From assembly GCA_045106435.1 (NCBI GenBank), contig JBGCEN010000084.1, positions 23,605-87,604 on the forward strand: a DNA stretch of 64,000 nt, in the 5' to 3' direction. Below, one piece after another: positions 24,000-34,052 of this stretch. The notes beneath the pieces were generated by a model, which worked only from the letters and a program-made list of their open reading frames with translations, searched no databases and had not been told where the DNA came from. The DNA is from JBCCIM01 sp045106435 (GTDB lineage Bacteria > Bacteroidota > Rhodothermia > Rhodothermales > JAHQVL01). Within the stretch, counting starts at the first letter, position 1. Each line of letters starts with the position of its first letter. A program made the translations under genes and the position numbers.

Positions 24000-25724
24000 C
24001 TAGTTGTTGAGCCGGTCTCTTATGAGCAGGAAGGTATTGACAACGCTTACGAGCGCGGTAATTCCTGTGATGATGGTCTGGGTTCTGGCGATACGTGTTT
24101 GGCGTTTGGAGACTTCATCAGTGATAAGCAACGCCTGAAGGTCCGGCGTACTTGCTATGGATTCACGATTGATGAAGATGGTATCACCAGGACGTAAAAT
24201 GGCTCCTTTATCAGCATAAACTTTTCCAGAGCCGGCTTCAAAAACGTATCTGCCGGTTGTCATGGGTGCTTCACCTCCCGCCAGTTCAATGTAATAAGCT
24301 GCTGTTTTCCCAGGGACATAAGGAATATATCCCGGTTTTAAAGCATTGCCAACCACATGAATGGTTTGCTCGTCTCTGGGGAAAACGATCACATCGCCGC
24401 TGTACAAGAGCAGCTCTTCTGCATCTGGCTCAAGCGCAGATTCTATATTGATAGAAATATTATTCTTGCTTAAAGATCGCTGGAAGTAGGTGCGCTCAAA
24501 GAAGTCCAGATCACTTGTTTCGCTATTTGGCTTTCTGGCTTGAGATTGCCGGCGTTCAATATACGCAGATCGAACACTTGCTTCGGGTTTGAGTCCGCCG
24601 GCCAACGTTACGAGCTCCTTTAAAGTGGTTTTTGCATTCTCAATAGGGAATGTGCCGGGATACTTTACAAAGCCGTAAACGGAGGCTTGTGAATACTCCT
24701 CCATTTTCACATTTATATGATCCCCCGCGAGCAGTGTTAGAGGTGGTCGCGTCCCATCGAGTAATTCTGGTACACTGAGGTCTATCGTTACCGGGGTTTC
24801 TCCGTTGTTTCTGCGCGTCAGTCGAACAGTCGTCAAGCCTTCAATATCTTGCTCACTGGCTGTTAATCGGAGTGCATCCAGAACGGTGTCACCAGCTTTG
24901 TATTCAATTCTGCCAGGAGATGACACGTCGCCCGTTACAAGGATAGCGCTGTGGGCCTCATTATATGACGTCAGGCGGATTACGTCGCCGTCGCTCAAAT
25001 ACGGGTTTTGCGTCAGGTCACCGTTTAAATAATAGGCGAATAGATCAAAGACTTCTGTACTGCCGTCACGATGGGTTAATAGTACATTCCGGAGAGAGGG
25101 GTTAAAGCCATTCTGTGTTTGAGGTACCTCAGAGGTAGCGGATCCGACGATTCTGACTTCTCCACCGGCAGTTGGATCAGGCCGGGCTGTAGCTTGTGAG
25201 GCAAACGCTTGCTGGACGGCGTCATCGAGCCGTGCAAGGGGCAGCATAAGGTATCGGCCGGGTTCTGGTATGCTGCCGGCAAGGTGTACGTAAAATCTGC
25301 GAGGCTGCAATAGGTTGATGTCGATTGCAGCGTATTCGTATTGATTTTGTAGCGCTGCAATTACATCTACTCGTAATTCAGACAATGTTTTGCCGGCAGC
25401 TGAAACGTTTCCTACATCCCACAAAAGTAAATTTCCTTCAGCAGATATAGGCAACACAACCTGTATAGGGGTAGGGCCACCTATCGAAAGACTGAACTGA
25501 TCGCCGGGGCCTACGATATACGTATCAGGATCAAGAGCGCCTTCGAGCACTAATAATCCATTGATTGTATTGGTAGCAATCGCAAATTGCTGCTGCAATT
25601 GCTGATACGTATTCGTACGATTGGGATCGTTGATGCGGCTTCCCGTGCGATTCTGAGCTATAGAAGCAAGGGGTGTCAGCAGCGCGACTAATAGAAGAAT
25701 AAAAACTATCTGCTTTTTGTGCAT
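24000..25724 (-). CDS. Polysaccharide export protein (Wza-type, multiple SLBB domains)
   Basis: A 574-residue exported protein. A signal peptide (FILLLVALLTPLASIAQN) lacks a lipobox cysteine. The Poly_export domain begins at YIVGPGDQFSLSIGG and is followed by at least three SLBB domains (FYVHLAGSIPEPGRY, AILVTGDVSSPGRIEY, ASVYGFVKYPGTFPI and IHVVGNALKPGYIPY start strands). It ends in a hydrophobic helix (TIITGITALVSVVNTFLLIR). It forms the outer-membrane exit of a Wzx/Wzy pathway. It is the first gene of the six-gene run, so the promoter must lie in 25725-25986. Confidence 0.92.
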   Translation of the reverse strand: MHKKQIVFILLLVALLTPLASIAQNRTGSRINDPNRTNTYQQLQQQFAIATNTINGLLVLEGALDPDTYIVGPGDQFSLSIGGPTPIQVVLPISAEGNLLLWDVGNVSAAGKTLSELRVDVIAALQNQYEYAAIDINLLQPRRFYVHLAGSIPEPGRYLMLPLARLDDAVQQAFASQATARPDPTAGGEVRIVGSATSEVPQTQNGFNPSLRNVLLTHRDGSTEVFDLFAYYLNGDLTQNPYLSDGDVIRLTSYNEAHSAILVTGDVSSPGRIEYKAGDTVLDALRLTASEQDIEGLTTVRLTRRNNGETPVTIDLSVPELLDGTRPPLTLLAGDHINVKMEEYSQASVYGFVKYPGTFPIENAKTTLKELVTLAGGLKPEASVRSAYIERRQSQARKPNSETSDLDFFERTYFQRSLSKNNISINIESALEPDAEELLLYSGDVIVFPRDEQTIHVVGNALKPGYIPYVPGKTAAYYIELAGGEAPMTTGRYVFEAGSGKVYADKGAILRPGDTIFINRESIASTPDLQALLITDEVSKRQTRIARTQTIITGITALVSVVNTFLLIRDRLNN

Positions 25725-25986
25725 ATACAGTGCAAAGAAGCGAATCTTGCATTTCCAGTTAAATAAAAAGAGTAGATTTGTAGCAGAAAGGAATAAGCGC
25801 TTCAGTAGGAGTGGGTTATTTGCAGTAGGGGATGGTAGAGCGGTAAATTACGATATATGTTATGTCATAGCAATTCGCACGCTGCATTGCTGGATAATCA
25901 CGGGGTAGTTGTGCATGTTTGTTGCACCCGTGTATACTTGTACTTACCCTGGCAATGAGCGAATTCTAAACGCGTGAGGTAAATAA

Positions 25987-26835
25987 TTGATTCTTGAGAG
26001 AAATGCGCCGGCGAAGGTGAACTTGGGGCTCCATGTGTTGCGTAAGCGTGATGATGGATATCATGATATAGAAACAGTTTTTTTACCAGTACAATGGTGC
26101 GACCAGGTGCGGGTGCAGCCGGCGGAGCATATGCAATTTACTTGCTCAGATCCAGGTTTGCCTGTCGATGCATCTAATTTATGCGTGCGCGCTGCAAATA
26201 TTTTACGGAAGCATTACGGCCTTGATAAGGCAGCAGCAATACATCTTGAAAAACACCTGCCGTACGGTGCCGGCCTTGGAGGTGGGTCTAGTGATGCTGC
26301 ACAAACATTGTGCTTGCTCAATGAATTGTGGCAATTGGATCTGAATTATACAACATTACACGCTTTTGCAGCCGAGCTCGGGTCTGATGTGCCCTTTTTC
26401 TTACACGAAGATGCCGTGTATGCAACAGGCCGGGGTGAATTGCTGGAGCCGCTTCTTGAGCCAGGACCAGGTGCGAAGTATGAATTCCCGTATGTCATTG
26501 TTTTGGTAGTGCCTCCGGTGCATGTGTCAACCGCACTCGCTTATCAGAACATCCAACCCAACGATGAAGAAAGAGCCGATCTTAAAACTGTTGTTTTTTC
26601 AAACAACCTGTCCAGATGGCGTACAGAATTGGTGAATGATTTTGAGACCTCTGTTTTCACGGCGTACCCCGAGTTGAACGAATTAAAACAAGCGTTGATA
26701 AACGCCGGCGCCGGCTATGCGGCTATGTCAGGGTCTGGGAGTTCACTGTTTGGTGTTTTTGAGGATGCCAACAAGGCGAAGCAAGCCACTCAGCTTTTTA
26801 CTGTACAGGGAATGACCACCTGGGTGTCTGGTTAA
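25987..26835 (+). CDS. ispE: 4-diphosphocytidyl-2-C-methyl-D-erythritol kinase
   Basis: A 282-residue GHMP kinase of the MEP isoprenoid pathway, phosphorylating CDP-methylerythritol. The N-terminal APAKVNLGLHV motif, the ATP loop LPYGAGLGGGSSDAAQ with downstream GSDVPFF, and the C-terminal MSGSGSSLFGVF motif are all intact. The start is a TTG at 25987: the family begins only a few residues before the APAK motif, an in-frame stop lies just upstream, and a good GAGGT (25976-25980) precedes it. ispG of the same pathway is at 37652. It is divergent from the polysaccharide run. Confidence 0.95.
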   Translation: MILERNAPAKVNLGLHVLRKRDDGYHDIETVFLPVQWCDQVRVQPAEHMQFTCSDPGLPVDASNLCVRAANILRKHYGLDKAAAIHLEKHLPYGAGLGGGSSDAAQTLCLLNELWQLDLNYTTLHAFAAELGSDVPFFLHEDAVYATGRGELLEPLLEPGPGAKYEFPYVIVLVVPPVHVSTALAYQNIQPNDEERADLKTVVFSNNLSRWRTELVNDFETSVFTAYPELNELKQALINAGAGYAAMSGSGSSLFGVFEDANKAKQATQLFTVQGMTTWVSG

Positions 26836-27456
26836 AGCAATACCCATGTTGCCTCGGAGGAGTTTTTAAATACAACTGCCTATAGCTAAACATGAAGCGA
26901 GACTTTTTTCTGTTGATATGTCGTTTAATTGACGTAGGCCACGTTTAGTTGATTGTGGTGTCTGTGTATTTTAGTGTCTCTGTATTCTAACGTCTCTGTG
27001 TTTTTCGGTACACAGTCTGATATCAAACCCTGGTCGCACAATATCTTTGTCCTCCGGTTCGTTAAAATTGTATTGCAGGTGGATGTTTAAAACGCTCTTT
27101 TTTTGAAGAGCCGGCGGGGTGATTATAACTGCCCCAACTCCTTCTGGATGTTATCAAATGATAAAGGGAATGAATCCCGCGTAAGGTTTGTCAGAGATAT
27201 GTGTTAAACGAAAGGATACATATAATAAGGCCATGAATCGCAGTTATCTGGAATTGCTCATTTCGTGGTATGGTACTTGTAAAAGAAAATGGGTCGCGGA
27301 GCTTCCGTAGCTATTTTTTTGAAGACTGATGTGATTGAAGATATTTTCTAAAGTTTATTGCAAGTCTTGTTAGAACACAGCTTAGTACACAGCAAATTCG
27401 CTCTTAGCTAATAGCCTCCCATCGCGATGTTTGTCCGTACCCAAGGAAAATCAGGA
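26836..27456. other. Long intergenic region without recognised gene
   Basis: These 620 bp contain no convincing reading frame. A quasi-tandem stretch of GTGTCTCTGTATTTT-like words runs from about 26958 to 27006. The part near the end, AT-rich, probably holds the promoter of the SH3-domain gene. No RNA gene was recognised. Confidence 0.4.
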
Positions 27457-28398
27457 ATGATAAGAAGGCTTTTTACAGCGCTTGTATTAGTGATATCTAT
27501 ATCTACCTTTTCTGCTTCTACAGGCAGTGCTCAGGATGCAGTAGTAAAAGTTCAGCAGTTGCGAGGACGGGTTGATAGTCTTGCTGCATTCAAAGCAACT
27601 TTGCAGCAACAAATAGATGCTGTAAATACTGAACTTGCATCGGCAGAAGCGCTCCTGCAGTTACATCAATTGGAGGAAGTTGACACCGAAAGCGTGGTGT
27701 TGCTTACCAATATGGATGCCAGCCTGAGGTCCAGACCTTCTCCGGATGGTCGCGTTATTCGACTTCTGCCTCAGAAAACACCGCTGATAGCGACTGATTT
27801 TAATGGGGCTTACTGGAAAGTGCGTTATGAGGGGCTCGAGGGATGGGTCATGCGTTTGTTTCTGGATGAAGGAGAAGGAGCAGCAAGTCTGAAACAGAAA
27901 CTCGCAGCTGAACGAGTCAGCAAAGGAGATCAGTCACAAATGGGCCGTGATCAGTTGGCTGAGGATCGTTTGGGGAAGCGATTTCTGGTAACTGAATTTG
28001 GTATTCATCCACCTAATTCAGCCGGCGGCGTTTCTATTTATTATGCTTTTGAACACCTTGATTCAACGCGCACTGTTCGGGAAGTCACTTTTTCAATCAC
28101 ACCCTACAATAATGAAGGATTGAAAGAGAAAGGCATGAACTCCGGTGCTTCCACCAAGCGATTGCGTCGGTTTGGACCAATCTCGGTGCATGACGGCGAA
28201 AAGCAGTACCAGTTTGAAAACGTTTGGTACAACGCTGCCATTCAATGCGCCGAAATCGACCGGGTAGACATCGTCTATACGGACGGATCCAGAGCCTCTC
28301 ATAGACAAGAGGTTGGTTCAATCATGTCAGCAGGAATAGAAAACGATTGTACGTTAACCGCTGCTGACCAGATCATTATGTCGCCAGACAACGAATAG
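27457..28398 (+). CDS. Exported SH3-domain protein
   Basis: A 313-residue exported protein. A signal peptide (LVISISTFSASTGSA) and a coiled-coil stretch (about 30-75) are followed by a bacterial SH3 domain (LTNMDASLRSRPSPDGRVIR ... YWKVRYEGLEGWVMRLFL). The 150-residue C-terminal part has a β-rich pattern starting GGVSIYYAFEHLDSTRTVRE that I cannot assign. Bacterial SH3 domains often bind cell-wall peptides. An ATG at 27427 would add ten residues; the ATG at 27457 starts the signal peptide directly. No neighbours share its strand. Confidence 0.72.
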   Translation: MIRRLFTALVLVISISTFSASTGSAQDAVVKVQQLRGRVDSLAAFKATLQQQIDAVNTELASAEALLQLHQLEEVDTESVVLLTNMDASLRSRPSPDGRVIRLLPQKTPLIATDFNGAYWKVRYEGLEGWVMRLFLDEGEGAASLKQKLAAERVSKGDQSQMGRDQLAEDRLGKRFLVTEFGIHPPNSAGGVSIYYAFEHLDSTRTVREVTFSITPYNNEGLKEKGMNSGASTKRLRRFGPISVHDGEKQYQFENVWYNAAIQCAEIDRVDIVYTDGSRASHRQEVGSIMSAGIENDCTLTAADQIIMSPDNE

Positions 28399-28472
28399 GA
28401 CCAACAAGCAGCCGGGTCTAAACAGGCAACCAGTACGTGTCACGTAGTGAGCCGTGAAGCTTGTTGCGCCGG

Positions 28473-28988
28473 CTAGGTGTCGTCGGGATCTCCTTTGAAA
28501 GGCTCGAGGTCTATTTCCAGATAAGTTAGCAGGAGATCCAGCGCCCAGGTTTGGTTTTCATTACCAGACCATTCATATCCTTTAATGACTTCGTCAGCAA
28601 CCGCTTCCCAGTCTACCGTCCAGTCTTTAAATACATGGAAGGAAAATTGGTTGTCGTCCGTTTCAAAGTAGACGGCGCCTTCATCCGGATCATAGATAGA
28701 ATCCGCCCCATCATCCTCTCTAGCCATTTCGGCAGCTAGTACGATGAGAGGCACCTTGAAGTCGTACACCATTTTGTGGACGCGTTTGGCTTCGCTATTG
28801 AGGTAGTTAGCCAATACGATGCATCCATCGCTGCTCGATATCGCTAAAGTAGCTGCTTCTCTTGTTGATTCATCAGCACCAATCAGATCTAGTGCAGCTT
28901 CTACCAATGGCCATACTGCGATAGGTTCACTTTCTGTTAGGACACCTTCCTTCCTTGGAGGAATGGCTGTAATGCTATCGAGATTCAT
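28473..28988 (-). CDS. Hypothetical acidic protein
   Basis: A 171-residue protein with no recognised domain. It is strongly acidic, with no signal peptide or membrane segment, so it is probably cytoplasmic. A stretch SDGCIVLANYLNSEAKRVHK and a C-terminal FKDWTVDWEAVADEVIKGYE are the most structured-looking parts. It is followed by 74 bp to the convergent gene. Composition and codon use look like its neighbours, so it is likely a real gene of unknown role. Confidence 0.6.
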   Translation of the reverse strand: MNLDSITAIPPRKEGVLTESEPIAVWPLVEAALDLIGADESTREAATLAISSSDGCIVLANYLNSEAKRVHKMVYDFKVPLIVLAAEMAREDDGADSIYDPDEGAVYFETDDNQFSFHVFKDWTVDWEAVADEVIKGYEWSGNENQTWALDLLLTYLEIDLEPFKGDPDDT

Positions 28989-29132
28989 TTTACTGTTTAG
29001 ATGTTGTCAAGCGTCTTGTGTCGAGGAAATCTTATTCAATAGATAAATGTCGGTAGTCTTGACATTTTCTTTATCGTTACAAATATACTTAAAAGGAGAA
29101 GTCACGGGTAGTTCAATCGAAAAAGTTGCATT

Positions 29133-30404
29133 TCAGGAATGGCCCTGGCGTTGAAGTTCATAAGCAGATTCCAGCTCAAGAGCCTTTTCTATCAATTCTG
29201 TTTTCAGAAAAGTGAGATTCTCGTGTTGTGATATATACCTGTCCATAGCCTCTTCGAGTGTAGATTCTCTGGTGACTACGGTTCTCCTTTGACGTTCTTC
29301 TGGTGTAACAATTCTTTCTATAGAAGCTATATTACTTGCCTCCTTGAGTGCTTCTCGAATCTGCTGGCCATCAATGCTTGACGCTGCGGCCTCTTCTATT
29401 TGATATCTGATGCGAACAACGGCATCCTTGATATCATTTTGGCTTATCGTTTCGAGAATCAATGCCATCGGGTCTTCAACTGTACGGGCATCAACTTGAA
29501 TGGCTACAAAAGGTCTGGAAGGCGTTTCAATAAATCGGAAGGTCGTTTTTTTATCGCGGCCATTGTTAACGCCGGCGCCATCAATTTCTGCACCTTCAAT
29601 TTCTACAATGACAAATCCTTTCGGGTACTCCCACTCTTTAAAAGAGATACATTCAATACTGCCTGAATAAACAACAGGCGGTTTATTGCCTTCGTTGCGA
29701 TCCTGGAATTTGTGAATATGGCCCAGGGCAATATAGTCAATAGGATCCATGGCCAACTGTCCCACTGAGAACTTGGGCTCATGTGCAATGAGGCTGGTCA
29801 GTTCTGAGCCGGATAACTCTGCACCATGAACAGACAAATGTGCTGCCATGATGGTTGGTAATGCAGGATTTAGTTCTTTTGTGGTCAATCGAACAAATTC
29901 AATATACTTTTCCTCGATGAACTCCCTGATTTCTGTAGGCGATTTTGTGCGATGCTCTTCTTTGGTGAGCAGCATGCTTCGGATCGGCCATGGCAGCGCC
30001 ACAAATTGGAGTGGACCACTCTTCGTCTCGATGATCTTGTAATCAGGCCGGTGAAACAGGTGGACATCTCCACTCAGATAGGGATAGATGTCGAGTGCTG
30101 AGGCCTTGCCGTAAGAAATGGGGTGATCATGGTTTCCCACGATCATAATAATCGGTATGCCTTTCTCAGCAATAGGCTTCAGGCACTCTGCAAAAGCTTT
30201 TTGCTGGGTTGGTGTTGGATCAGCTGTTCTGTAGGCATCGCCGGCGAACAGGAAAGCATCTATGTCTTCATCCAACGCACGCTGCACAAGAAAATCGAAC
30301 GACCTTTTGAAATCCAAAAGTCGCGAGTTGAGCCCAGTGCTTGCGTCGATACGCCCGTAGGCATTACTGCCGAAATGGATATCGGCCGTATGCAGAATTT
30401 TCAC
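29133..30404 (-). CDS. sbcD: SbcD/Mre11-family DNA exonuclease subunit
   Basis: A 423-residue metallophosphoesterase with the nuclease motifs in order: LHTADIHFG (I), FLFAGDAYR (II), IIMIVGNHDHP (III), IMAAHLSVHG (IV) and IALGHIHK (V). This order and the C-terminal capping region fit SbcD, which with the SMC-like SbcC opens DNA hairpins and processes breaks. No sbcC is adjacent, which is unusual; in most genomes the two are in one operon. A long hairpin-forming palindrome lies just upstream (30555-30735), the kind of structure SbcCD cleaves. Confidence 0.85.
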   Translation of the reverse strand: MKILHTADIHFGSNAYGRIDASTGLNSRLLDFKRSFDFLVQRALDEDIDAFLFAGDAYRTADPTPTQQKAFAECLKPIAEKGIPIIMIVGNHDHPISYGKASALDIYPYLSGDVHLFHRPDYKIIETKSGPLQFVALPWPIRSMLLTKEEHRTKSPTEIREFIEEKYIEFVRLTTKELNPALPTIMAAHLSVHGAELSGSELTSLIAHEPKFSVGQLAMDPIDYIALGHIHKFQDRNEGNKPPVVYSGSIECISFKEWEYPKGFVIVEIEGAEIDGAGVNNGRDKKTTFRFIETPSRPFVAIQVDARTVEDPMALILETISQNDIKDAVVRIRYQIEEAAASSIDGQQIREALKEASNIASIERIVTPEERQRRTVVTRESTLEEAMDRYISQHENLTFLKTELIEKALELESAYELQRQGHS

Positions 30405-30494
30405 GTTGCCTTGTTAAACAGAATAGGTGTATATGAGAGGGGTATCAATTATGTGACTCAGGTTGCGTGCTACTCCTTAGTGACTATAACTTGG

Positions 30495-30565
30495 TCATCA
30501 GTAGTCAGTTATCGGTTGTCAGGTTCTACTTCTTTATTGCTGAAAACTAATATCTGAGAACTGAG
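30495..30565. repeat. TCAGT-type intergenic repeat
   Basis: GTCATCAGTAGTCAGTTATC at 30494-30513 and continuing TTGTCAGG words are followed by ACTAATATCTGAGAACTGAG-like complement (30546-30565). It belongs to the same dispersed family as 4154-4339 and 34053-34125. Confidence 0.55.
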
Positions 30566-30735
30566 AAACTGTTGAGATTTAATCTTCACATTGAGCGAGC
30601 GATCTTTTGGTGCTTTTGAATCCGCTTTTTTCGCACGTAACGCTGCTATGCGCTCAAAAAGTCGTATCCAAAATCACTCAAAATCTCATCTCTCTCAATT
30701 GTGAACCTCAAATCTCAACAGTTTCTGAAAACTCA
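30555..30735. repeat. About 180-bp imperfect palindrome (foldback element)
   Basis: GAAACTGTTGAGATTT at 30565-30580 is perfectly complemented by AAATCTCAACAGTTTC at 30710-30725. Pairing continues inward through TTCACATTGAG / CTCAATTGTGAA and further, converging on a centre near 30641 (GCACGTAACGCTGCTATGCG). The element fills most of the 396-bp gap between PBP1A and sbcD. It encodes nothing that I recognise. Confidence 0.75.
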
Positions 30736-30800
30736 ATAAATGGTCTTCATCGTAGATCGCATAACAAGTGTTATACAAGGATAGTGCTTCTTGGAATGTA

Positions 30801-33155
30801 TTACCAACTAACCTTTCCTTTTTCTTGATTCCCTTCAATGTCTATTTTTGGTGCTCCATAATCAATCGGTAATGGGAAAGACACTTTGTTTAACCGATCT
30901 TCGTCTGCAATCTTTCGTGTAAAGTCTCCTACCAGGTGGAGGGCACTGTGCGCGCCTTGTCCCCACCAATCTGTGCGGAAGGTGACGCGCTGGTCATTGA
31001 AGCCCACCCATGCGCCAGTTACCAGTTCGGGATGCATGAGCATGAACCAGCAGTCGGCGCTATTCTGTGTAGTCCCCGTTTTGCCAGCCAGATCATATTC
31101 GTACAGGCTGTACTGGGTGCGAACCCTCGTGCCGGTTCCGCCGGCCTGAATGACATCGCGCAGCATATCAATTGCGGTAAGCGCAGTCTGTTCATTCAGC
31201 GCTTCTTCCGGGCTTGGCCTTGCTTCGTAAAGCACATTGCCCAATCGGTCTTCAATACGCGTAATCACAGTGGGCTCGTGTTTGAGTCCAGCGTTGGCGA
31301 GCGTACTATACGCCGTGGTCAATTCCTGCAGTGTAACATTGCTTGTACCGAGCGCGAGCGCGGGTACCTCGTTGAGCGGGCTTTTAATACCCATGCGTCG
31401 GGCGTAAAAAGCCAGTGTTGGCGCACCAATCTGTAGGACAAGTCTGGCCGTTATTGTGTTTTTGGATCGCTTAAGGCCTTCTCGGAGCGTCAGCATCAAC
31501 CCAGACTGATCACCGCCTGAGTTACCTGGTTGCCACGTATTGCCAAGATCATCCTCCCAGTAGATGGTGCTATCCATTAGTTGATAATCTGGCGAATAGC
31601 CATTGTCGATGGCAGCGATATAGGCAAAGGGTTTGAAGGTAGAGCCCGGCTGCCGGCGTGCTTTAGATACGTGGTCGTACCAGTCGTCGGCCAGATTTCT
31701 GCCGCCAACCCATGCCTTGACATATCCTGTGCGCGGGTCAATAGAAACCATGCCGGCTTCAAGGCGCGTTTTGTCTGCCTTGAATTGTTGCATGAATTCT
31801 TCATCATTTAGCAGCGAATCCCGCGCTGCCTCTCCACCAATTTCATTCTTGAGCACGCGAAAAGCTTCGGTCTCCATCACGTAAAACCCAAGCGTGTCTC
31901 CTTTTAAATTCCAGAATTGTTTGAAGGGTTCAAATTCCGGCAATTCCTCGTAATCAACCATGTTGGTCGATTTAGGGTATCCACCAAAAGACTTTCTGCT
32001 CCACTCGAAGTCAACAATGTTTTGCAGGCTTTTCATTTGCCGGTCTACTACTTCCGAGGCGATTTCCTGTAACTGCGTATCGATGGTGGTGTGGACGATG
32101 AGGCCCTGGGAGTAAATGTTGTGCCCTGTTTCCTTTCCCCATTCGCCCAGCCATTGTCTTACGTGCTCTGCAAAGTATGGCGCAAAGCCGGCGGTAATTT
32201 CACTGGAGCTGTATTTAGTTTCGATGGGAATATCTCTGTGCTCATCGAGATAGGCCTGGTTCAGGTAGTTATTTCTTACCATCTGCGCAAGCACTGTATT
32301 ACGTCGTTGCCGGGACGTATTGGGATTGCGGATTGGGTTGTACATTGTAATGCCTTTCAGCATACCAATCAACGTAGCGCTTTGGAGCGTGTCGAGTTCG
32401 CTTGAGCTTACACTAAAAAAGGTGCGTGCTGCGGCTTCTATACCAAAGGCGTTGTTGCCAAATTCAACGGTATTGAGGTACATCTCGATGATTTCACGCT
32501 TGGTGTATCTCCGCTCGAGCTGTACGGCGGTCAGCATTTCTTTCAGCTTACGCGAAACGGTCTGTTGCTTTCCAATCTCTTTGTTGTACAGGTTTCGGGC
32601 CAACTGCATCGTAATGGTTGAGCCCCCCTGGACGTCTCCCATGACGGTTTTTGCAGCCGAAACAAAAAATCGGAAAAGGTCGATACCCCAGTGATTATGG
32701 AAGCGATGATCTTCCGTTGCAACCAGTGCATTGATCACATTGGGTGAAATCGCGTCATATGCGACAGAGGAACGGTTCTCGTAGGCGTATCGGGCCAGCT
32801 CTTTACCGTCTGCGGTGTAGGCAATGGTTGCAAGCTGGAGATCTGGATTCTCGAGTTGCTGTAAAGAGGGTAAATCGTCTTCTCCCAGTGAAAGGAGGAA
32901 TACACCGATACTCAGCAGGCCAATGAGGCCAATAAAAGTAATGATGGAAAGCGCAAAAGCAGCATCTGCTTTCTTGGAATCGCCAAAGAGGCGTTCAAAG
33001 AACCCGCGAATTCCCCGGCGTGGCGGGGGCGGCGCGTCTCCATTAGGATCGCGATAATAATCACTGGAATGCTCGACGGCAGGTTGCCGGCGGCTAGAAG
33101 GGTCGTTAAAGTAGCGTTTAAGCTCCTCGTCCGAATAGGACCATTCTTCCGACAT
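30801..33155 (-). CDS. Penicillin-binding protein 1A (bifunctional transglycosylase/transpeptidase)
   Basis: A 784-residue class A PBP that polymerises and crosslinks peptidoglycan. A cytoplasmic tail of about 65 residues with a proline-rich stretch (APPPPRRG) precedes one membrane segment (70-90). The GT51 domain has ATEDHRFHNHWGID (catalytic Glu148), GGSTITMQLARNLY and RYTKREIIEMYLN. The transpeptidase domain has RQPGSTFKPF (SxxK), RSKNT (SxN) and AGKTGTTQN (KTG). It lacks a long C-terminal extension. It is transcribed alone or with sbcD downstream. Confidence 0.95.
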   Translation of the reverse strand: MSEEWSYSDEELKRYFNDPSSRRQPAVEHSSDYYRDPNGDAPPPPRRGIRGFFERLFGDSKKADAAFALSIITFIGLIGLLSIGVFLLSLGEDDLPSLQQLENPDLQLATIAYTADGKELARYAYENRSSVAYDAISPNVINALVATEDHRFHNHWGIDLFRFFVSAAKTVMGDVQGGSTITMQLARNLYNKEIGKQQTVSRKLKEMLTAVQLERRYTKREIIEMYLNTVEFGNNAFGIEAAARTFFSVSSSELDTLQSATLIGMLKGITMYNPIRNPNTSRQRRNTVLAQMVRNNYLNQAYLDEHRDIPIETKYSSSEITAGFAPYFAEHVRQWLGEWGKETGHNIYSQGLIVHTTIDTQLQEIASEVVDRQMKSLQNIVDFEWSRKSFGGYPKSTNMVDYEELPEFEPFKQFWNLKGDTLGFYVMETEAFRVLKNEIGGEAARDSLLNDEEFMQQFKADKTRLEAGMVSIDPRTGYVKAWVGGRNLADDWYDHVSKARRQPGSTFKPFAYIAAIDNGYSPDYQLMDSTIYWEDDLGNTWQPGNSGGDQSGLMLTLREGLKRSKNTITARLVLQIGAPTLAFYARRMGIKSPLNEVPALALGTSNVTLQELTTAYSTLANAGLKHEPTVITRIEDRLGNVLYEARPSPEEALNEQTALTAIDMLRDVIQAGGTGTRVRTQYSLYEYDLAGKTGTTQNSADCWFMLMHPELVTGAWVGFNDQRVTFRTDWWGQGAHSALHLVGDFTRKIADEDRLNKVSFPLPIDYGAPKIDIEGNQEKGKVSW

Positions 33156-33266
33156 AGCGTTTGCCTCACCAGGCTAAGCTTGAGGATGTTAGAAAATGCA
33201 AAAAATGCTGCGTTTTAAGTAAGGCAGCTTTAAGCAAGACCATTCGATTATGGAGAAGTTTCGGTT

Positions 33267-34040
33267 TTAAGTACGAGATTCTCCAGTAAAAGACAGTTTG
33301 TTTAATAGTACGGAATTCTTAGTTCTATCATTCCATTCGCACAGCGCCAGTGCATCGTCTTTCATGTATGCAAAAGTACGATGAAGTCTCCAGTACCCTG
33401 TGTTTATGTAAAAACCTTTGCCATGCTGAGATAATTCAGCATGATGGCTGTGGCCCATTACAACAAGGTCATATTGCTGTGCAAGCAATGAAGCTGCATG
33501 TTTTCGCAGCTGCACTACAACCTCTTCATCAATAACGTCTGAATGAATTCGCCTGTTAACCCATCGCGCCAGCTTGTAGCCGGCATCTCCTGGAAGCAAC
33601 GAACGATACAAAAACACAGGAAGCGGATGCTTTAACATGCGCTTCAAAAGGGTGTTGAGTGGAAATCTAGAAGCTATGATATCTCCATGGTTCAAGTAAA
33701 CGTGTTTTCCATTAAGAGGTTCAGAAAAGGAATCGAAGATGACGTTAACTCCCAGTTCTTTTTTATAGTAATCGATATGCCATGGATCATGATTGCCCGT
33801 CAGGTACGTCACAGGCCGGCCTTTATCTGTCCATTCTGCCAGAAATCCCTGGAAACGCGCGATGCCTTTGGGAATAAGGTTCGGGTATTCTATGTATTGG
33901 TCATAAACATCACCCAAGAGAAAGAGGTGCTCAATTTGGTCTTCATAATGACGCAAGCAAGATAATAACGCAGACTCATGGGTTCTCTCTGTAGCGAGGT
34001 CTCCACGGCCAAAGTGCATATCAGATACAAAGAAGATCAC
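33267..34040 (-). CDS. UDP-2,3-diacylglucosamine diphosphatase-like metallophosphoesterase (LpxH-like)
   Basis: A 257-residue calcineurin-like hydrolase with FFVSDMHFG, FLLGDVYDQYIEY, YLTGNHDPW, LNHGD and VMGHSHH in order, which is the LpxH pattern. LpxH removes UMP from UDP-diacyl-glucosamine to give lipid X in lipid A synthesis. The basic, hydrophobic segment between motifs (LLKRMLKHPLPVFLYRSLLP) matches the lipid-binding cap. It lies 111 bp upstream of PBP1A on the same strand. Close relatives can have other lipid or nucleotide substrates. Confidence 0.85.
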   Translation of the reverse strand: MIFFVSDMHFGRGDLATERTHESALLSCLRHYEDQIEHLFLLGDVYDQYIEYPNLIPKGIARFQGFLAEWTDKGRPVTYLTGNHDPWHIDYYKKELGVNVIFDSFSEPLNGKHVYLNHGDIIASRFPLNTLLKRMLKHPLPVFLYRSLLPGDAGYKLARWVNRRIHSDVIDEEVVVQLRKHAASLLAQQYDLVVMGHSHHAELSQHGKGFYINTGYWRLHRTFAYMKDDALALCEWNDRTKNSVLLNKLSFTGESRT

Positions 34041-34052
34041 AAGCGTTCATTC

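Noticed and set aside
12822..25724. ABC-transporter-dependent capsule locus
   Set aside because: The genes are Wzx, Wzy, Wzz and Wza types, with no KpsM/KpsT-type exporter.
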